NCBI RefSeq assembly: GCF_009852415.1
Contig: NZ_WOXS01000002.1
Span: forward strand, 6,984,001-7,048,000
Length of the DNA stretch: 64,000 nt
Direction of reading: 5' to 3'
Origin: Streptomyces sp. Tu 3180
GTDB lineage: Bacteria; Actinomycetota; Actinomycetes; Streptomycetales; Streptomycetaceae
The translations under genes were made by a program, and so were the position numbers. The number at the start of each line of letters is the position of its first letter. Position 1 is the stretch's first letter. The notes beneath the pieces are model-generated. The model had not been told where the DNA came from, did no database searches, and was given only the letters and a program-made list of their open reading frames with translations. This document shows, in pieces, positions 26,459 through 34,718 of this stretch.

Positions 26459-27567
26459 GACAGGGTGGCGATCGCGTCACGGCCGCCCTCGAGGAACTCG
26501 GGCCAGGAGCCGCCCTCCTCCTTGCTGCGCGGCTCGACGACGCCGTGCAGGTACTTGTTGAGGATGGCCAGGTCCTCGGGCTCGCGGCGGGTGAGGGAGC
26601 CGACGAGCGAGGAGGCGAGGGTGCGGGCGGTGAGGGTGCGCTCGCCGAAGAAGTTGCTGTGCAGGACGGCGTCCTCCAGCACGCCGATCTGCTCGGCCGT
26701 CGACAGCGCGGACTCCAGCTTCTCGTCGTCGCTGCCGGCCGCCGCGGCGGACGCGCGCAGGTCCGCGAAGCTCTGCAGCAGCACGTCCAGCAGCGTCGGC
26801 GGCACGTCCAGGTCGATCGAGTGCCGGCGCAGCAGTTCCTCGGTGCGGAAGCGGACGATCTCCGCCTCGCTCCTCTTGTTCGTCACCACCGGGATGCGGA
26901 CGAAGTTGAAGCGGCGCTTGAGCGCGGAGGACAGGTCGTTGACGCCCCGGTCGCGGCTGTTGGCCGTGGCGATGACCGAGAAGCCGGGCTTGGCGAAGAC
27001 GATGTTGTCGCTCTCCAGCTCGGGGACGGAGATGTACTTCTCGGAGAGGATGGAGATCAACGCGTCCTGGACGTCGCTCGTGGAGCGGGTCAGCTCCTCG
27101 AAGCGGCCGATGGAGCCGGCCTCCATCGCGGTCATGATCGGCGAGGGGATCATCGACTCCCGCGACTGGCCCTTGGCGATGACCATGGACACGTTCCAGG
27201 AGTACTTGATGTGGTCCTCGGTGGTGCCGGCCGTGCCCTGCACCACCAGCGTGGAGTTGCGGCAGATCGCGGCGGACAGCAGCTCGGCCAGCCAGCTCTT
27301 GCCCGTGCCGGGGTCACCGATGAGCAGCAGACCGCGGTCGGAGGCGAGCGTGACGATCGAGCGCTCCACGAAGCTGCGGTCGCCGAACCACTTCTGCGAG
27401 ACCTCCCGGTCCAGGCCGTCGGAGCGCTCGGAGCCGCAGATGAACAGGCGGACCATCTTCGGCGACAGGCGCCACGAGAACGGCTTGGGGTTGTCGTCGA
27501 TCGACTCCAGCCAGTCGAGCTCCTCGGCGTACTTGATCTCGGCGGGGGCGCGCAGCAGGTCGGACAT
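26455..27567 (-). CDS. MoxR-type AAA+ ATPase
   Basis: A 370-residue AAA+ protein. Walker A is GDPGTGKSW (about residues 84-92), Walker B is degenerate (GRFEEL), sensor 1 is SVIATANSRD, and an arginine finger region ALKRRF follows, as in MoxR chaperones that remodel VWA partners. The ATG at 27567 (MSDLLRAPAE) was preferred over an upstream in-frame GTG because GGAAAGG lies about 10 bases before it. The VWA gene ends 81 bp upstream and the DUF5682 gene overlaps its stop codon. The likely complex is MoxR plus the VWA protein, with the zinc-finger and DUF5682 proteins as partners. Confidence 0.85.
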   Translation of the reverse strand: MSDLLRAPAEIKYAEELDWLESIDDNPKPFSWRLSPKMVRLFICGSERSDGLDREVSQKWFGDRSFVERSIVTLASDRGLLLIGDPGTGKSWLAELLSAAICRNSTLVVQGTAGTTEDHIKYSWNVSMVIAKGQSRESMIPSPIMTAMEAGSIGRFEELTRSTSDVQDALISILSEKYISVPELESDNIVFAKPGFSVIATANSRDRGVNDLSSALKRRFNFVRIPVVTNKRSEAEIVRFRTEELLRRHSIDLDVPPTLLDVLLQSFADLRASAAAAGSDDEKLESALSTAEQIGVLEDAVLHSNFFGERTLTARTLASSLVGSLTRREPEDLAILNKYLHGVVEPRSKEEGGSWPEFLEGGRDAIATLS

Positions 27568-27648
27568 GAGGGGAAAGCCTTTCCGTACGGTGATCACGAA
27601 GGGGACGTGCGGGGAGGGGGGACGGGTGCCGGGACGCGCGTCCGGTGA

Positions 27649-29073
27649 TCAGGTGAGAAACGTCTTGAGCTCGTGCACGAGCTTCTTGATGTGGCCGGAG
27701 ATCACCGGCGTGCCGAGGTCCTTGAACTTCTCCCGGAACCACGGGTTGACGCTGCCGCGGCCGGAGCTGGTCACCGACCCCACCGGGATGAACTTCGCCC
27801 CCGAGCGGTGGACGGCGGCCATGCTCTCGAACAGCTCGTGGGTCCGCCATTCGTAGAAGTCGGAGATCCACACCACGACGGTGTTGCGCGGCTCGGCGAT
27901 CTTCGGCTGGGCGAGCGCCATGGCGACGGTGCCGTCGGTGCCGCCGCCGAGCTTGGTGCGCAGCAGCGTCTCGAACGGGTCGTGCGCCCAGGGCGTGAGG
28001 TCCAGCGCCTGCGTGTCGTAGGCGATCAGGTGGACGTCCACCTTCGGCAGCCCGGCGAAGATCGACGCCAGGATGGTGCAGTTGACCATCGAGTCGACCA
28101 TGGAACCCGACTGGTCCACGACCACGATCAGCCGCTGGGGCGTCGTCTTGCGGCTGGTGTGCCGGTAGTAGAGGCGGTCGACGTAGAGCCGCTCCTCCTC
28201 CGGGTCCCAGTTGGTGAGGTTCTTCCAGATGGTGCGGTCGAGGTCGAGGTTGCGGAAGACGCGCTTGGGCGGGACGGACCGGTCGAGTTCGCCGACCGTG
28301 GCCTTCTCCACCTGGGTGCGCAGCACTTCGGTGACCTCGTCGACGTAACGGCGGATCAGCGCCTTGGCGTTGGCCAGGGCCACACCGGAGAGGTTGTTCT
28401 TGTCGCGCAGCAGCTGCTCGATCAGGGACATGCTCGGGGTCAGCCGGGACGCCAGCTGCGGATCGGCCAGCACCTCGCGCAGGTGCATGCGCTTGACGAG
28501 ACCGGCCTCGATGGAGCCGAGTTCCGGGCCGATCCCGGGGATGAGCCGGCTGAGGTCGGGCGTGGGCCCGCCGACGCCGGTGCCGGTCGGGCTGACGCCC
28601 CCTCCGGCCCCCGCCCGGTGAGCCCCGCCGCGACCGCCGCGCAGCTCACCGGGCCGGCAGCCCAGCGCCCGCTCCAGCCAGCCCGCGTCGGACTGCCAGC
28701 GGGCCAGCTGCTCGGCGGTGACGGTGCCGGGGCGGGAGGCGAAGACGTTCAGCAGCACCTTCGACGCGAGCGCCGCGCGCCGCACCTCGGCGGCCCGGTC
28801 GCGCACACCGTCCTCGTCCGGCCCGGGCGTCATCAGCCCCTCGAACTCGGCGGCCAGCTCCGGGTGCCGCTGCACGACGGAGTCGACGGACGCCCCCGGG
28901 TCCAGCAGCGCCGGCGGCAGGCCGATGTCCTCGACCACGGCGAGACTGGCCGATTCCAGGGTGGCCTGCTCCTCGGGGTCGAAGAGGCGGGCCAGCAGGC
29001 GCCAGTAGAGGACCTGCCGCCGGTTGTCGTACGGATCGGGCGCGACGTCCTGTCCCGTGGTGGGCTCGGTCAT
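27649..29073 (-). CDS. VWA domain protein, partner of the MoxR ATPase
   Basis: A 474-residue cytoplasmic protein with a helical N-terminal half and a C-terminal von Willebrand A domain. The metal-binding MIDAS motif is complete: Asp320 in VVVDQSGSM (D-x-S-x-S), Thr379 in GGGTDGT, and a later Asp in WISDFYEW. A Gly-rich linker lies near residues 144-170. Its ATG overlaps the stop of the preceding gene (ATGA). MoxR/VWA pairs act as metal- or protein-loading machines; the client here is unknown. Confidence 0.85.
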   Translation of the reverse strand: MTEPTTGQDVAPDPYDNRRQVLYWRLLARLFDPEEQATLESASLAVVEDIGLPPALLDPGASVDSVVQRHPELAAEFEGLMTPGPDEDGVRDRAAEVRRAALASKVLLNVFASRPGTVTAEQLARWQSDAGWLERALGCRPGELRGGRGGAHRAGAGGGVSPTGTGVGGPTPDLSRLIPGIGPELGSIEAGLVKRMHLREVLADPQLASRLTPSMSLIEQLLRDKNNLSGVALANAKALIRRYVDEVTEVLRTQVEKATVGELDRSVPPKRVFRNLDLDRTIWKNLTNWDPEEERLYVDRLYYRHTSRKTTPQRLIVVVDQSGSMVDSMVNCTILASIFAGLPKVDVHLIAYDTQALDLTPWAHDPFETLLRTKLGGGTDGTVAMALAQPKIAEPRNTVVVWISDFYEWRTHELFESMAAVHRSGAKFIPVGSVTSSGRGSVNPWFREKFKDLGTPVISGHIKKLVHELKTFLT

Positions 29074-30476
29074 TTCCGCAGCAGCCTTCCCGCACGCTCG
29101 CGCAGCACGGTGACGGCGTCGGTGGCGGCCTTCTCGGCCCGCACCCCGGCCTTGTCGGTCGTGCCCCCGGCCCAGGCCCCGGCGTGGACGGCGACGGCCT
29201 TCTTGCGCACGGTGCGCTCCACGGCGAGCGGCTGGAGCAGGAACTCCCCGGCGTCCCACCGCAGCAGCCCCACGCACGCCCCCGACGAGGCGACGGCCTC
29301 CGGGGTGAGCGGACCGGCGGCCGGCACCCGGTCGGTGTCGACGGCGAGACGCCGCCCGGCGACCTGGAGGGCGACCGTGCCGCCGTCCTCCTCGTCCCCG
29401 GTCTCCACGGCGTACCCCTCGAGCAGGACGGGCACCGCGATCCGGGCCGGGTGCCGGTCCAGGGGCGAGGTCGGGAAGGCGGCCGCGGCCGGCAGCGCCA
29501 CCCGGGCGGTGGTGAACACCTCGGCGGGCTCGCCCGCACGGGCACGGGCGTCGTCCCACACCAGGTCGCCCTCGGCGGTGAGGGGCATGGCGTCCAGCTC
29601 CACGGCGCGGCCCTCGCTCACGGCGGCCAGCAGCGACATGTGCGGCCGCAGCAGCTGCCACAGCCCCGCCCCGACGACCGTGTCGGGCTTCGGCGCGGAC
29701 ACCGAGGCCCGCACCAGCCGGGGCGTGCCGCCGTCCGCGGGCTCGAACACCGCGTGCACCTGCGCCTGTACGGCGGTGGCGTGCTCCTGGACGTCGACAC
29801 CGAGCGGCAGCAGCCGGCCGCTCGCCTCGGCCACGGCGGGGGCGGCGGCCGCACCGGGCAGCGTCAGCAGCAGGGCGCGCGACCACAGGTCGGCCCACCG
29901 GCGCACCGGAACCCGCTCCAGGGTCGCCCCCGGGCAGGACGCGGCGAGTTCGGCGGCGAAGCCGTCGAGCAGCGTGGCCGGGCGGCGCAGCGCCGGATCG
30001 GGCAGCATCGCGGAGACGACGGGCGCGGCCCCGCTCACGAGTTCGTGGTCGATGCCCCGCCAGCCGGCCCGCGCGAGGTCGCACAGCCAGCTGCGGGCGG
30101 CGGCGAGCAGATTCGCCGCGTGCCCCCCGCCGCCGGCCGGTGCGGCGCCGCTCTCCTCGGCCCGGGGCCGGCCGACGGCCTCCTCGACACGGACGACGAG
30201 CGCGTCGTGCACGGAACCGAGCAGCGCGGTGCGGGCGGCGGCGAGCGCGACGAAGTGGTCCTCACCGGCGGCCCCGGCGGCCGCCTTCTCGGCCGCCTCG
30301 GCGACCCGCGAGGCCAGCGGCGACCCGGCGACGGCGTCGGCGAGCCCGGCCAGGGCGCCGGCCTGACCGGGCTGCGGGCGGAGCAGCCCGCCGACGAGCG
30401 CCTCGTCGAAGCCGTCCACGGCGGCGAGGGCCTCGTCGAGCCCGTCGACGGCGTCGGTCAGCAGATCGGCACGCAT
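29070..30476 (-). CDS. Conserved protein of the MoxR-VWA operon, function unknown
   Basis: A 468-residue, Ala-rich protein with no recognised catalytic motif. It always seems to sit between the zinc-finger and VWA genes in this type of operon. The first half is helical (ALAAVDGFDEALVGGLL, VHDALVVRVEEAV), the second half has beta-rich stretches (ARIAVPVLLEGYAVETG, GRRLAVDTDRVPAAG). The ATG at 30476 overlaps the stop of the zinc-finger gene (ATGA); a start 10 codons upstream is less likely. Both flanking junctions are overlaps, so its dose is tied to the complex. It could be a scaffold, but this is a guess. Confidence 0.65.
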   Translation of the reverse strand: MRADLLTDAVDGLDEALAAVDGFDEALVGGLLRPQPGQAGALAGLADAVAGSPLASRVAEAAEKAAAGAAGEDHFVALAAARTALLGSVHDALVVRVEEAVGRPRAEESGAAPAGGGGHAANLLAAARSWLCDLARAGWRGIDHELVSGAAPVVSAMLPDPALRRPATLLDGFAAELAASCPGATLERVPVRRWADLWSRALLLTLPGAAAAPAVAEASGRLLPLGVDVQEHATAVQAQVHAVFEPADGGTPRLVRASVSAPKPDTVVGAGLWQLLRPHMSLLAAVSEGRAVELDAMPLTAEGDLVWDDARARAGEPAEVFTTARVALPAAAAFPTSPLDRHPARIAVPVLLEGYAVETGDEEDGGTVALQVAGRRLAVDTDRVPAAGPLTPEAVASSGACVGLLRWDAGEFLLQPLAVERTVRKKAVAVHAGAWAGGTTDKAGVRAEKAATDAVTVLRERAGRLLRK

Positions 30477-30994
30477 CAGGCCACCGCCCTCGTCGTGGGG
30501 AACCACTGCATCTCGGGCAACGGAGCGGTGGCCGGAGCCAGTTCGAGATAGGCCAGGTGCCGCAGGAACCGGCTGAACACCTGCGCCGCGGCCGAACTGC
30601 CGGCCTGCGCGGGGTGCGTGGCGGTCATGGCCGCGGTGACGGAGTGCGCGTCGGGCTCCTCGGCGTCGACCTCGACCTTCAGGTACCGGGCCACCCGCCC
30701 GGCGCCGTACTGCAGCACGGCCTCACCGACGAGGGCGCGTATGTGGTTGCAGAACATCCCGCGCGCCCCGCCGCACGGACGGTTGTTGTTGGTGCTGCAC
30801 GCGAACGCGTACGACCCCGCCTCGACCGACGACACGTACACGCGCCCGATGTCCGACCCACTGGACACCACACCCTGCAGGCGCCCGTCGGCCAGCTCCA
30901 CGAACGGCACCTTGGCGAGCTTCCGCGGCCGCGCGGACGGCACCACCCGCGCCGTGCTCGACTTCTCCCAGACCGACAACGCACCATCTCCCAT
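30476..30994 (-). CDS. SWIM-like zinc-finger protein, first gene of the MoxR-VWA operon
   Basis: A 172-residue protein with a zinc-site pattern Cys66, Cys74, Cys82-x-His84 (ends FCNHIRALV), as in the SWIM proteins linked with MoxR/VWA operons, though the first two Cys are further apart than in the CxC of classic SWIM fingers. SWIM fingers bind DNA or proteins and occur in recombination proteins. No strong Shine-Dalgarno sequence precedes the ATG. The promoter 46-68 bp upstream is an exact RecA-NDp match, so the whole operon should be induced by DNA damage. Confidence 0.72.
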   Translation of the reverse strand: MGDGALSVWEKSSTARVVPSARPRKLAKVPFVELADGRLQGVVSSGSDIGRVYVSSVEAGSYAFACSTNNNRPCGGARGMFCNHIRALVGEAVLQYGAGRVARYLKVEVDAEEPDAHSVTAAMTATHPAQAGSSAAAQVFSRFLRHLAYLELAPATAPLPEMQWFPTTRAVA

Positions 30995-31039
30995 GCATGC
31001 GAAAGGGGGCGTTCACGCCACCCCGGCGGAACGTGATCG

Positions 31040-31062
31040 AACCTATCGGCGCCCACTGACAA
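31040..31062 (-). promoter_or_regulatory. RecA-NDp (PafBC-type) DNA-damage promoter
   Basis: On the minus strand TTGTCAGTG (31062-31054), exactly 8 bp, then TAGGTT (31045-31040). This matches the actinobacterial RecA-NDp consensus tTGTCRGTG-N8-TAnnnT at every specified position. Transcription would start near 31033, giving a 5' leader of about 40 nt before the zinc-finger gene. Confidence 0.8.
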
Positions 31063-31131
31063 CGCCGCCGGGGCAAAGGGGGACTGGTCAGCGCCCCGGC
31101 GGTGGACCGGCACGCCGACGCCGGTGCCGGC

Positions 31132-31203
31132 ACCGATCGTCCGCCGTCCGCCGGCACCAACCGCCCGTCGTCCGCCGCCACCGGTCACCCGTCGTCCGCC
31201 GCG
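31132..31203. repeat. Three tandem 24-bp units
   Basis: Units at 31132-31155, 31156-31179 and 31180-31203 share ACC...CGTCGTCCGCCG; units 2 and 3 differ at 5 positions and unit 1 is more diverged. They lie between the zinc-finger operon promoter and the convergent end of the phosphotransferase gene. A length of 24 fits eight codons, but no credible gene spans them. Confidence 0.5.
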
Positions 31204-31266
31204 GCCCGCGGCAGCGCCGTCGGGGTCCGTCGCCGTCGGAGTCCGTCCCGGTCGTACCGAGGGCGT

Positions 31267-32256
31267 TCACGCGCGGAGCAGCTCCAGCGCCTTCCTCAGG
31301 TTGTGCTCGGCGATGCCCGCCATGGACGCCCGGTCGGGGAAGCCCCCGTCGAGCAGCCGCAGCGGGCCTGCCGTCAGCGAGAGACGCTGCGCGAGCGTGT
31401 AGAGCGCGAGCCGGTCCTCGTCCAGTCCGTCCACCCCCAGCGACCGGTAGGCGTCGTGCAGGCGGATCCGCAGGAAGACGTGCTCCCACTCGACGTCGAA
31501 GTACATCGAGCCCTCGACGTCGATCACCACCGGGTTCCCGGCCGCGTCCACCAGCACGTGGTCGGGCCCCAGTTCGCCGTGCACGACCGCATACTGCGCG
31601 CGCGGTCGTACCGTCGCCGCCAGACCCAGCAGCCGCTCCTCCAGCCGGTCGCGGACTCGCGCGATCCGCGCGTCGCGCGACGCCGCCTCGGCGAGGTCCC
31701 GCAGCGCACGGTCCAGGACGACCCCCTCGCACGACGTCCCGCGCGACACGCCTCCTCCGTCGACCAGGGCCACCTTGCCGTACGCGGACGTCCGATGGCC
31801 CCGCATCGCCTCGAGCGCCTCCCCGAGCCGGGCCACGACCGGGGCGGCCGCCTCCGGGTCGCGGGCGAGCAGCCGTTCCAGGTTCTCGCCCGGGAGGTCC
31901 TCGACGACCGCGAGACCGGCCGGGCCGTGGGCGCCTTCGCGGTCGACGAGACGGATCGCCGGGACACGGACGCCGAGCGCGTCCAGCCGTGCGTGGGCGG
32001 CCTCGAACAGGTCGAGCCCGTGGCCGGGCGAGAGCGGGTCGGTGAGGTCGTCGTCGCCCTCGGCCGCCGGCCAGTGGTTCTCCGACTCCTCCCACAGGTA
32101 GGCGATCACCGTCGTCGCGTCGTCCATCACCAGGCGGTACACGCCCTTCCTGCTGCCGCCCGCGACCCGCTCGACCGCCTCCAGCCGCCGCCCGCCGCCC
32201 AGCGCGGCCCGCGCCGCACCCGCCAACCGCTCCCGCGTCACTGCCCCGGGTGCCAC
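31267..32256 (-). CDS. Phosphotransferase of the aminoglycoside/choline-kinase superfamily
   Basis: A 329-residue kinase-like protein. The Brenner loop reads HGELGPDHVLVD, with Glu in place of the usual catalytic Asp and His in place of the Asn; the following metal-binding motif is VIDVEGS. This variant form recurs in a group of streptomycete phosphotransferases, so it may be natural to the subfamily, but activity cannot be assumed. The GTG at 32256 was chosen because GGAAGG precedes it; an upstream GTG at 32304 would add 16 basic residues with no good ribosome site. It stands alone. Calling it an antibiotic-resistance gene would not be justified. Confidence 0.7.
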   Translation of the reverse strand: MAPGAVTRERLAGAARAALGGGRRLEAVERVAGGSRKGVYRLVMDDATTVIAYLWEESENHWPAAEGDDDLTDPLSPGHGLDLFEAAHARLDALGVRVPAIRLVDREGAHGPAGLAVVEDLPGENLERLLARDPEAAAPVVARLGEALEAMRGHRTSAYGKVALVDGGGVSRGTSCEGVVLDRALRDLAEAASRDARIARVRDRLEERLLGLAATVRPRAQYAVVHGELGPDHVLVDAAGNPVVIDVEGSMYFDVEWEHVFLRIRLHDAYRSLGVDGLDEDRLALYTLAQRLSLTAGPLRLLDGGFPDRASMAGIAEHNLRKALELLRA

Positions 32257-32493
32257 GTTCCGAACCGCCTTCCGAACCGTTCTCCGCCACGACGACCCGC
32301 GCACCTTACGGGAACGTCGACGTGGGAGCGATCGGTTTGTTCCGCGTCCGAGCCCGGCACCTCGCGGCCCGCGCCCCCTGCGGTGGCAGGGCTCCGCCAG
32401 GAGCGGGTCCGGCGCCGGGCAGGGCCGTCACAGGCGGACCTGGCACGAGTACCCGCACCGGACGGCACCGGACTGAGCGCGTAGCCTTCGATC

Positions 32494-32928
32494 ATGGCCG
32501 ACACCTACGAACTCCAGCTCACGCTCGACCTGCCGGACTCCCTCTCGCCCCGCGAACTCGACCTGCTGCGGTGGCACTTGGCGGAGGAAGGCGGTCGGCA
32601 GGACGAGGGCTACGAGTACCCCCTGTGGGACGGCCGGGGGCCGGCGCCGCGCATCGGGGGCCTTCAGGTGGCGGAGCTGAGCCCGGTCCACGGAGGGTGG
32701 TCGCTGACCGTTCGTCAGGAGGCGCATCCCGACGGGTTCCACGATCTGCGCAGGATCGTGCAGTGGCTCGGCGCGAGGACGACGACCTCGGGCCCCATCG
32801 GGTACCTCCGCTTCTACGAGTCGCACGTGCCCGACATGCTGATCGCCCGGTCGGGAACCGTGAGCTGCGCCTTCCTGCGGGTGGACGAGGTCGTCGAGGT
32901 GGCGTCCGAGGAGTTCCCCTACACCTGA
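32494..32928 (+). CDS. Hypothetical protein, 144 residues
   Basis: The protein is small and acidic, starting MADTYELQLTLDLPDSLSPR and containing GGWSLTVRQEAHPDGFHDLRR; no known domain was recognised. A -10-like TAGCCT (32482-32487) ends six bases before the ATG and there is no Shine-Dalgarno sequence, so it is probably expressed from a leaderless message. Its composition and codon use fit a real gene. Confidence 0.65.
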   Translation: MADTYELQLTLDLPDSLSPRELDLLRWHLAEEGGRQDEGYEYPLWDGRGPAPRIGGLQVAELSPVHGGWSLTVRQEAHPDGFHDLRRIVQWLGARTTTSGPIGYLRFYESHVPDMLIARSGTVSCAFLRVDEVVEVASEEFPYT

Positions 32929-33083
32929 GCCGCGATCGGGGACCCGTGGCCGGGCGCACCGGGAACGCGGACCGCACGCCTCCCCGCCATGCTGCTCGAT
33001 GCCCGGGGTGCCGACGGCCGAACCCGGTTCCGTCGGCGGCCGGCGACGGCCTCCCACGCGGGGGCGGCGAACCGCCCCCGCCG

Positions 33084-33106
33084 ATGTCAGCGGCCGTGGT
33101 TACGGT
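33084..33106 (+). promoter_or_regulatory. Degenerate RecA-NDp-type promoter of the HEAT-repeat gene
   Basis: ATGTCAGCG, 8 bp, TACGGT: 7 of 9 matches to tTGTCRGTG, the exact spacing and a TAnnnT -10. The start codon at 33113 is six bases after the -10, so the transcript would be leaderless. Confidence 0.4.
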
Positions 33107-33112
33107 GCCGCC

Positions 33113-34504
33113 GTGGACAGAGAACTGTTGCTGGAAGAGCTCACCGGCTCCTGGGAGGAGACCAGGACGGCCCGCGACGCCCTCGTGGCACGGGGCGCCG
33201 AGGCGGTGGCGCCGGTCGTGGAGGTGCTCTGCGACGAGCGGTCGCCCGTCGACTGGGCCGTTCCCGCGGACGTGCTGTGCCGGATCGGCGAGCCCGCGCT
33301 CGCCCCGCTGGCCGCGGCCGTCGCCTCGGCCTCCTCGCCCGAGGTGGCCCGCAGGGCCGGGTGGGCACTGGGGCGCCTGCGCGTCGAGGACCCGGCGGTC
33401 TTCGTGCCGCTCCTGGCCCATCCGCACCCCAAGGTCCGCGAGGACGCCCTCTTCGCCTTCCGGTGCCGGAAGGAGGCGGCGCTGCGGTTCGCCGACCGGC
33501 TGCTGCCGTCGTTGGGCGACCCCGACCGGGGGGTGCGGCAGCGGGCCGTGTGGGCCTTCGAGGCCATCGGTTCCGCAGCGGTTCCCGTCCTGCGCCGGGT
33601 GCGCCGGACGCCGGCGCGCGGGCGGCGGTTGCGGGCCGGCGCGCTGGAGGCGCTCGCCGCCGTCGGCGGCCCGGCCGCACTGGACTCCACGGACCTGGAC
33701 GCGGTGCGCCGGCTGACCCGGATCAAGCAGCGCACGGAGGTGCCGGAGGGCATGCACCTGTGCGGGTCCTGGTACGCGGTGCCGTGCGCCGACACGCAGC
33801 AGGTGCTGGACGCCTTCGACCTGGGCGCCCCCGAGCCGGTCACCCTGCGGACCGGTGCGGCCGCCTGGAACCACGACCACCACAACTGGCGGACGCGTCG
33901 CGAACACGAGACCTGCGCCCGGGTGTTCGTCAGCCCGGTGCTCGACGGCTGGACGCTGGTCTTCGGCCAGTCCTCCCAGGACACCCACCGCATCGAGGAC
34001 GCCGAGGACGACGACTCCCGCGACGAGATCACGGCGGATGTGGTGCGGGAGCGCTGCGCCGCGCTCGGCGACCGGTTCGGGGCGGCCCAGTGGTACGGGA
34101 TGAGCTGCGGGGACGACTGGACCGCCTGGTGCATCGCCGAGGGCGGTGAAGTGGTGCGCTTCTACGACGCGTTCGACGCCGAGGAGGACGGCGGCGAAGG
34201 GGACGAGGGCCGGCCGGGGCACCCGGCCGAGTCCGGTTACCTGCTGCCGCACCAGGACGGCTTCCCCGACGACGCCTTCGACGGGGTGGAGCTGTCGGAC
34301 GGCGAAGCGTTCCAGGCCAGGTACCGCGAGGTGAAGGAAGAACTCGACATCCCCGACACCTGCTACGCCGTCGACATCGCCGCCCGGCTGTCGGTCGATC
34401 CCGGTTCCCCCGGACCCCGGACGGCGGTCACCGGCCACGGAGTGCTCGCCCTGACCGCGTGCGGCCGGGAGCACGGCCACCCGCCCGGGGCTCTGCCGGT
34501 CTGA
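33113..34504 (+). CDS. HEAT-repeat protein with acidic C-terminal domain
   Basis: A 463-residue protein whose first about 200 residues are HEAT-like helical repeats (PEVARRAGWALGRLR, HPKVREDALFAFRCR, DRGVRQRAVWAFEAIGSAAV). The second half has no recognised domain but includes WNHDHHNWRTRREHETCARV and the acidic DAEDDDSRDEITADV, with several Trp/Cys. It recalls proteins of unknown function found with SMI1/KNR4 genes. The GTG at 33113 gives the first helical residues directly (VDRELLLEEL) and follows a -10 by six bases without a Shine-Dalgarno sequence. Confidence 0.7.
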   Translation: MDRELLLEELTGSWEETRTARDALVARGAEAVAPVVEVLCDERSPVDWAVPADVLCRIGEPALAPLAAAVASASSPEVARRAGWALGRLRVEDPAVFVPLLAHPHPKVREDALFAFRCRKEAALRFADRLLPSLGDPDRGVRQRAVWAFEAIGSAAVPVLRRVRRTPARGRRLRAGALEALAAVGGPAALDSTDLDAVRRLTRIKQRTEVPEGMHLCGSWYAVPCADTQQVLDAFDLGAPEPVTLRTGAAAWNHDHHNWRTRREHETCARVFVSPVLDGWTLVFGQSSQDTHRIEDAEDDDSRDEITADVVRERCAALGDRFGAAQWYGMSCGDDWTAWCIAEGGEVVRFYDAFDAEEDGGEGDEGRPGHPAESGYLLPHQDGFPDDAFDGVELSDGEAFQARYREVKEELDIPDTCYAVDIAARLSVDPGSPGPRTAVTGHGVLALTACGREHGHPPGALPV

Positions 34505-34689
34505 CGGAACAGTGAGGCGTCGTCCCGGCCGACCGCGCGCGTCCTCACGGGCGGCGCCGGACTGGCCGGCCGGGGGTGTGCGCCCGACGGGGGCGGCCCC
34601 AAGGACGCGAGGTCGCTCCCGTCGGCGACGAGTTCGCCGCCCGGCACCTCGACGTGCTCCGGAGGGCCCTCGGACGGGCGCGGCCCGTC

Positions 34690-34712
34690 GTGTCAGTGGG
34701 GGCGCATAGGGT
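34690..34712 (+). promoter_or_regulatory. RecA-NDp-type promoter of the SMI1/KNR4 gene
   Basis: GTGTCAGTG, 8 bp, TAGGGT: 8 of 9 matches to the motif, exact spacing, good -10. The ATG at 34719 is six bases downstream, so the message is predicted to be leaderless. Confidence 0.65.
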
Positions 34713-34718
34713 CTGCGC

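Noticed and set aside
26455..30994. CRISPR- or CBASS-type interpretation of the five-gene operon
   Set aside because: No repeats, Cas proteins, cyclases or effector domains; the genes match the MoxR/VWA/zinc-finger/DUF5682 association.
31267..32256. Aminoglycoside resistance gene
   Set aside because: The superfamily is broad, the catalytic loop is non-standard and there is no resistance context.
31102..32484. Plus-strand frame across the 24-bp repeats and phosphotransferase gene
   Set aside because: It is antisense to a well-supported kinase-fold gene and shows only shadow composition; the repeats just happen to be a multiple of three.
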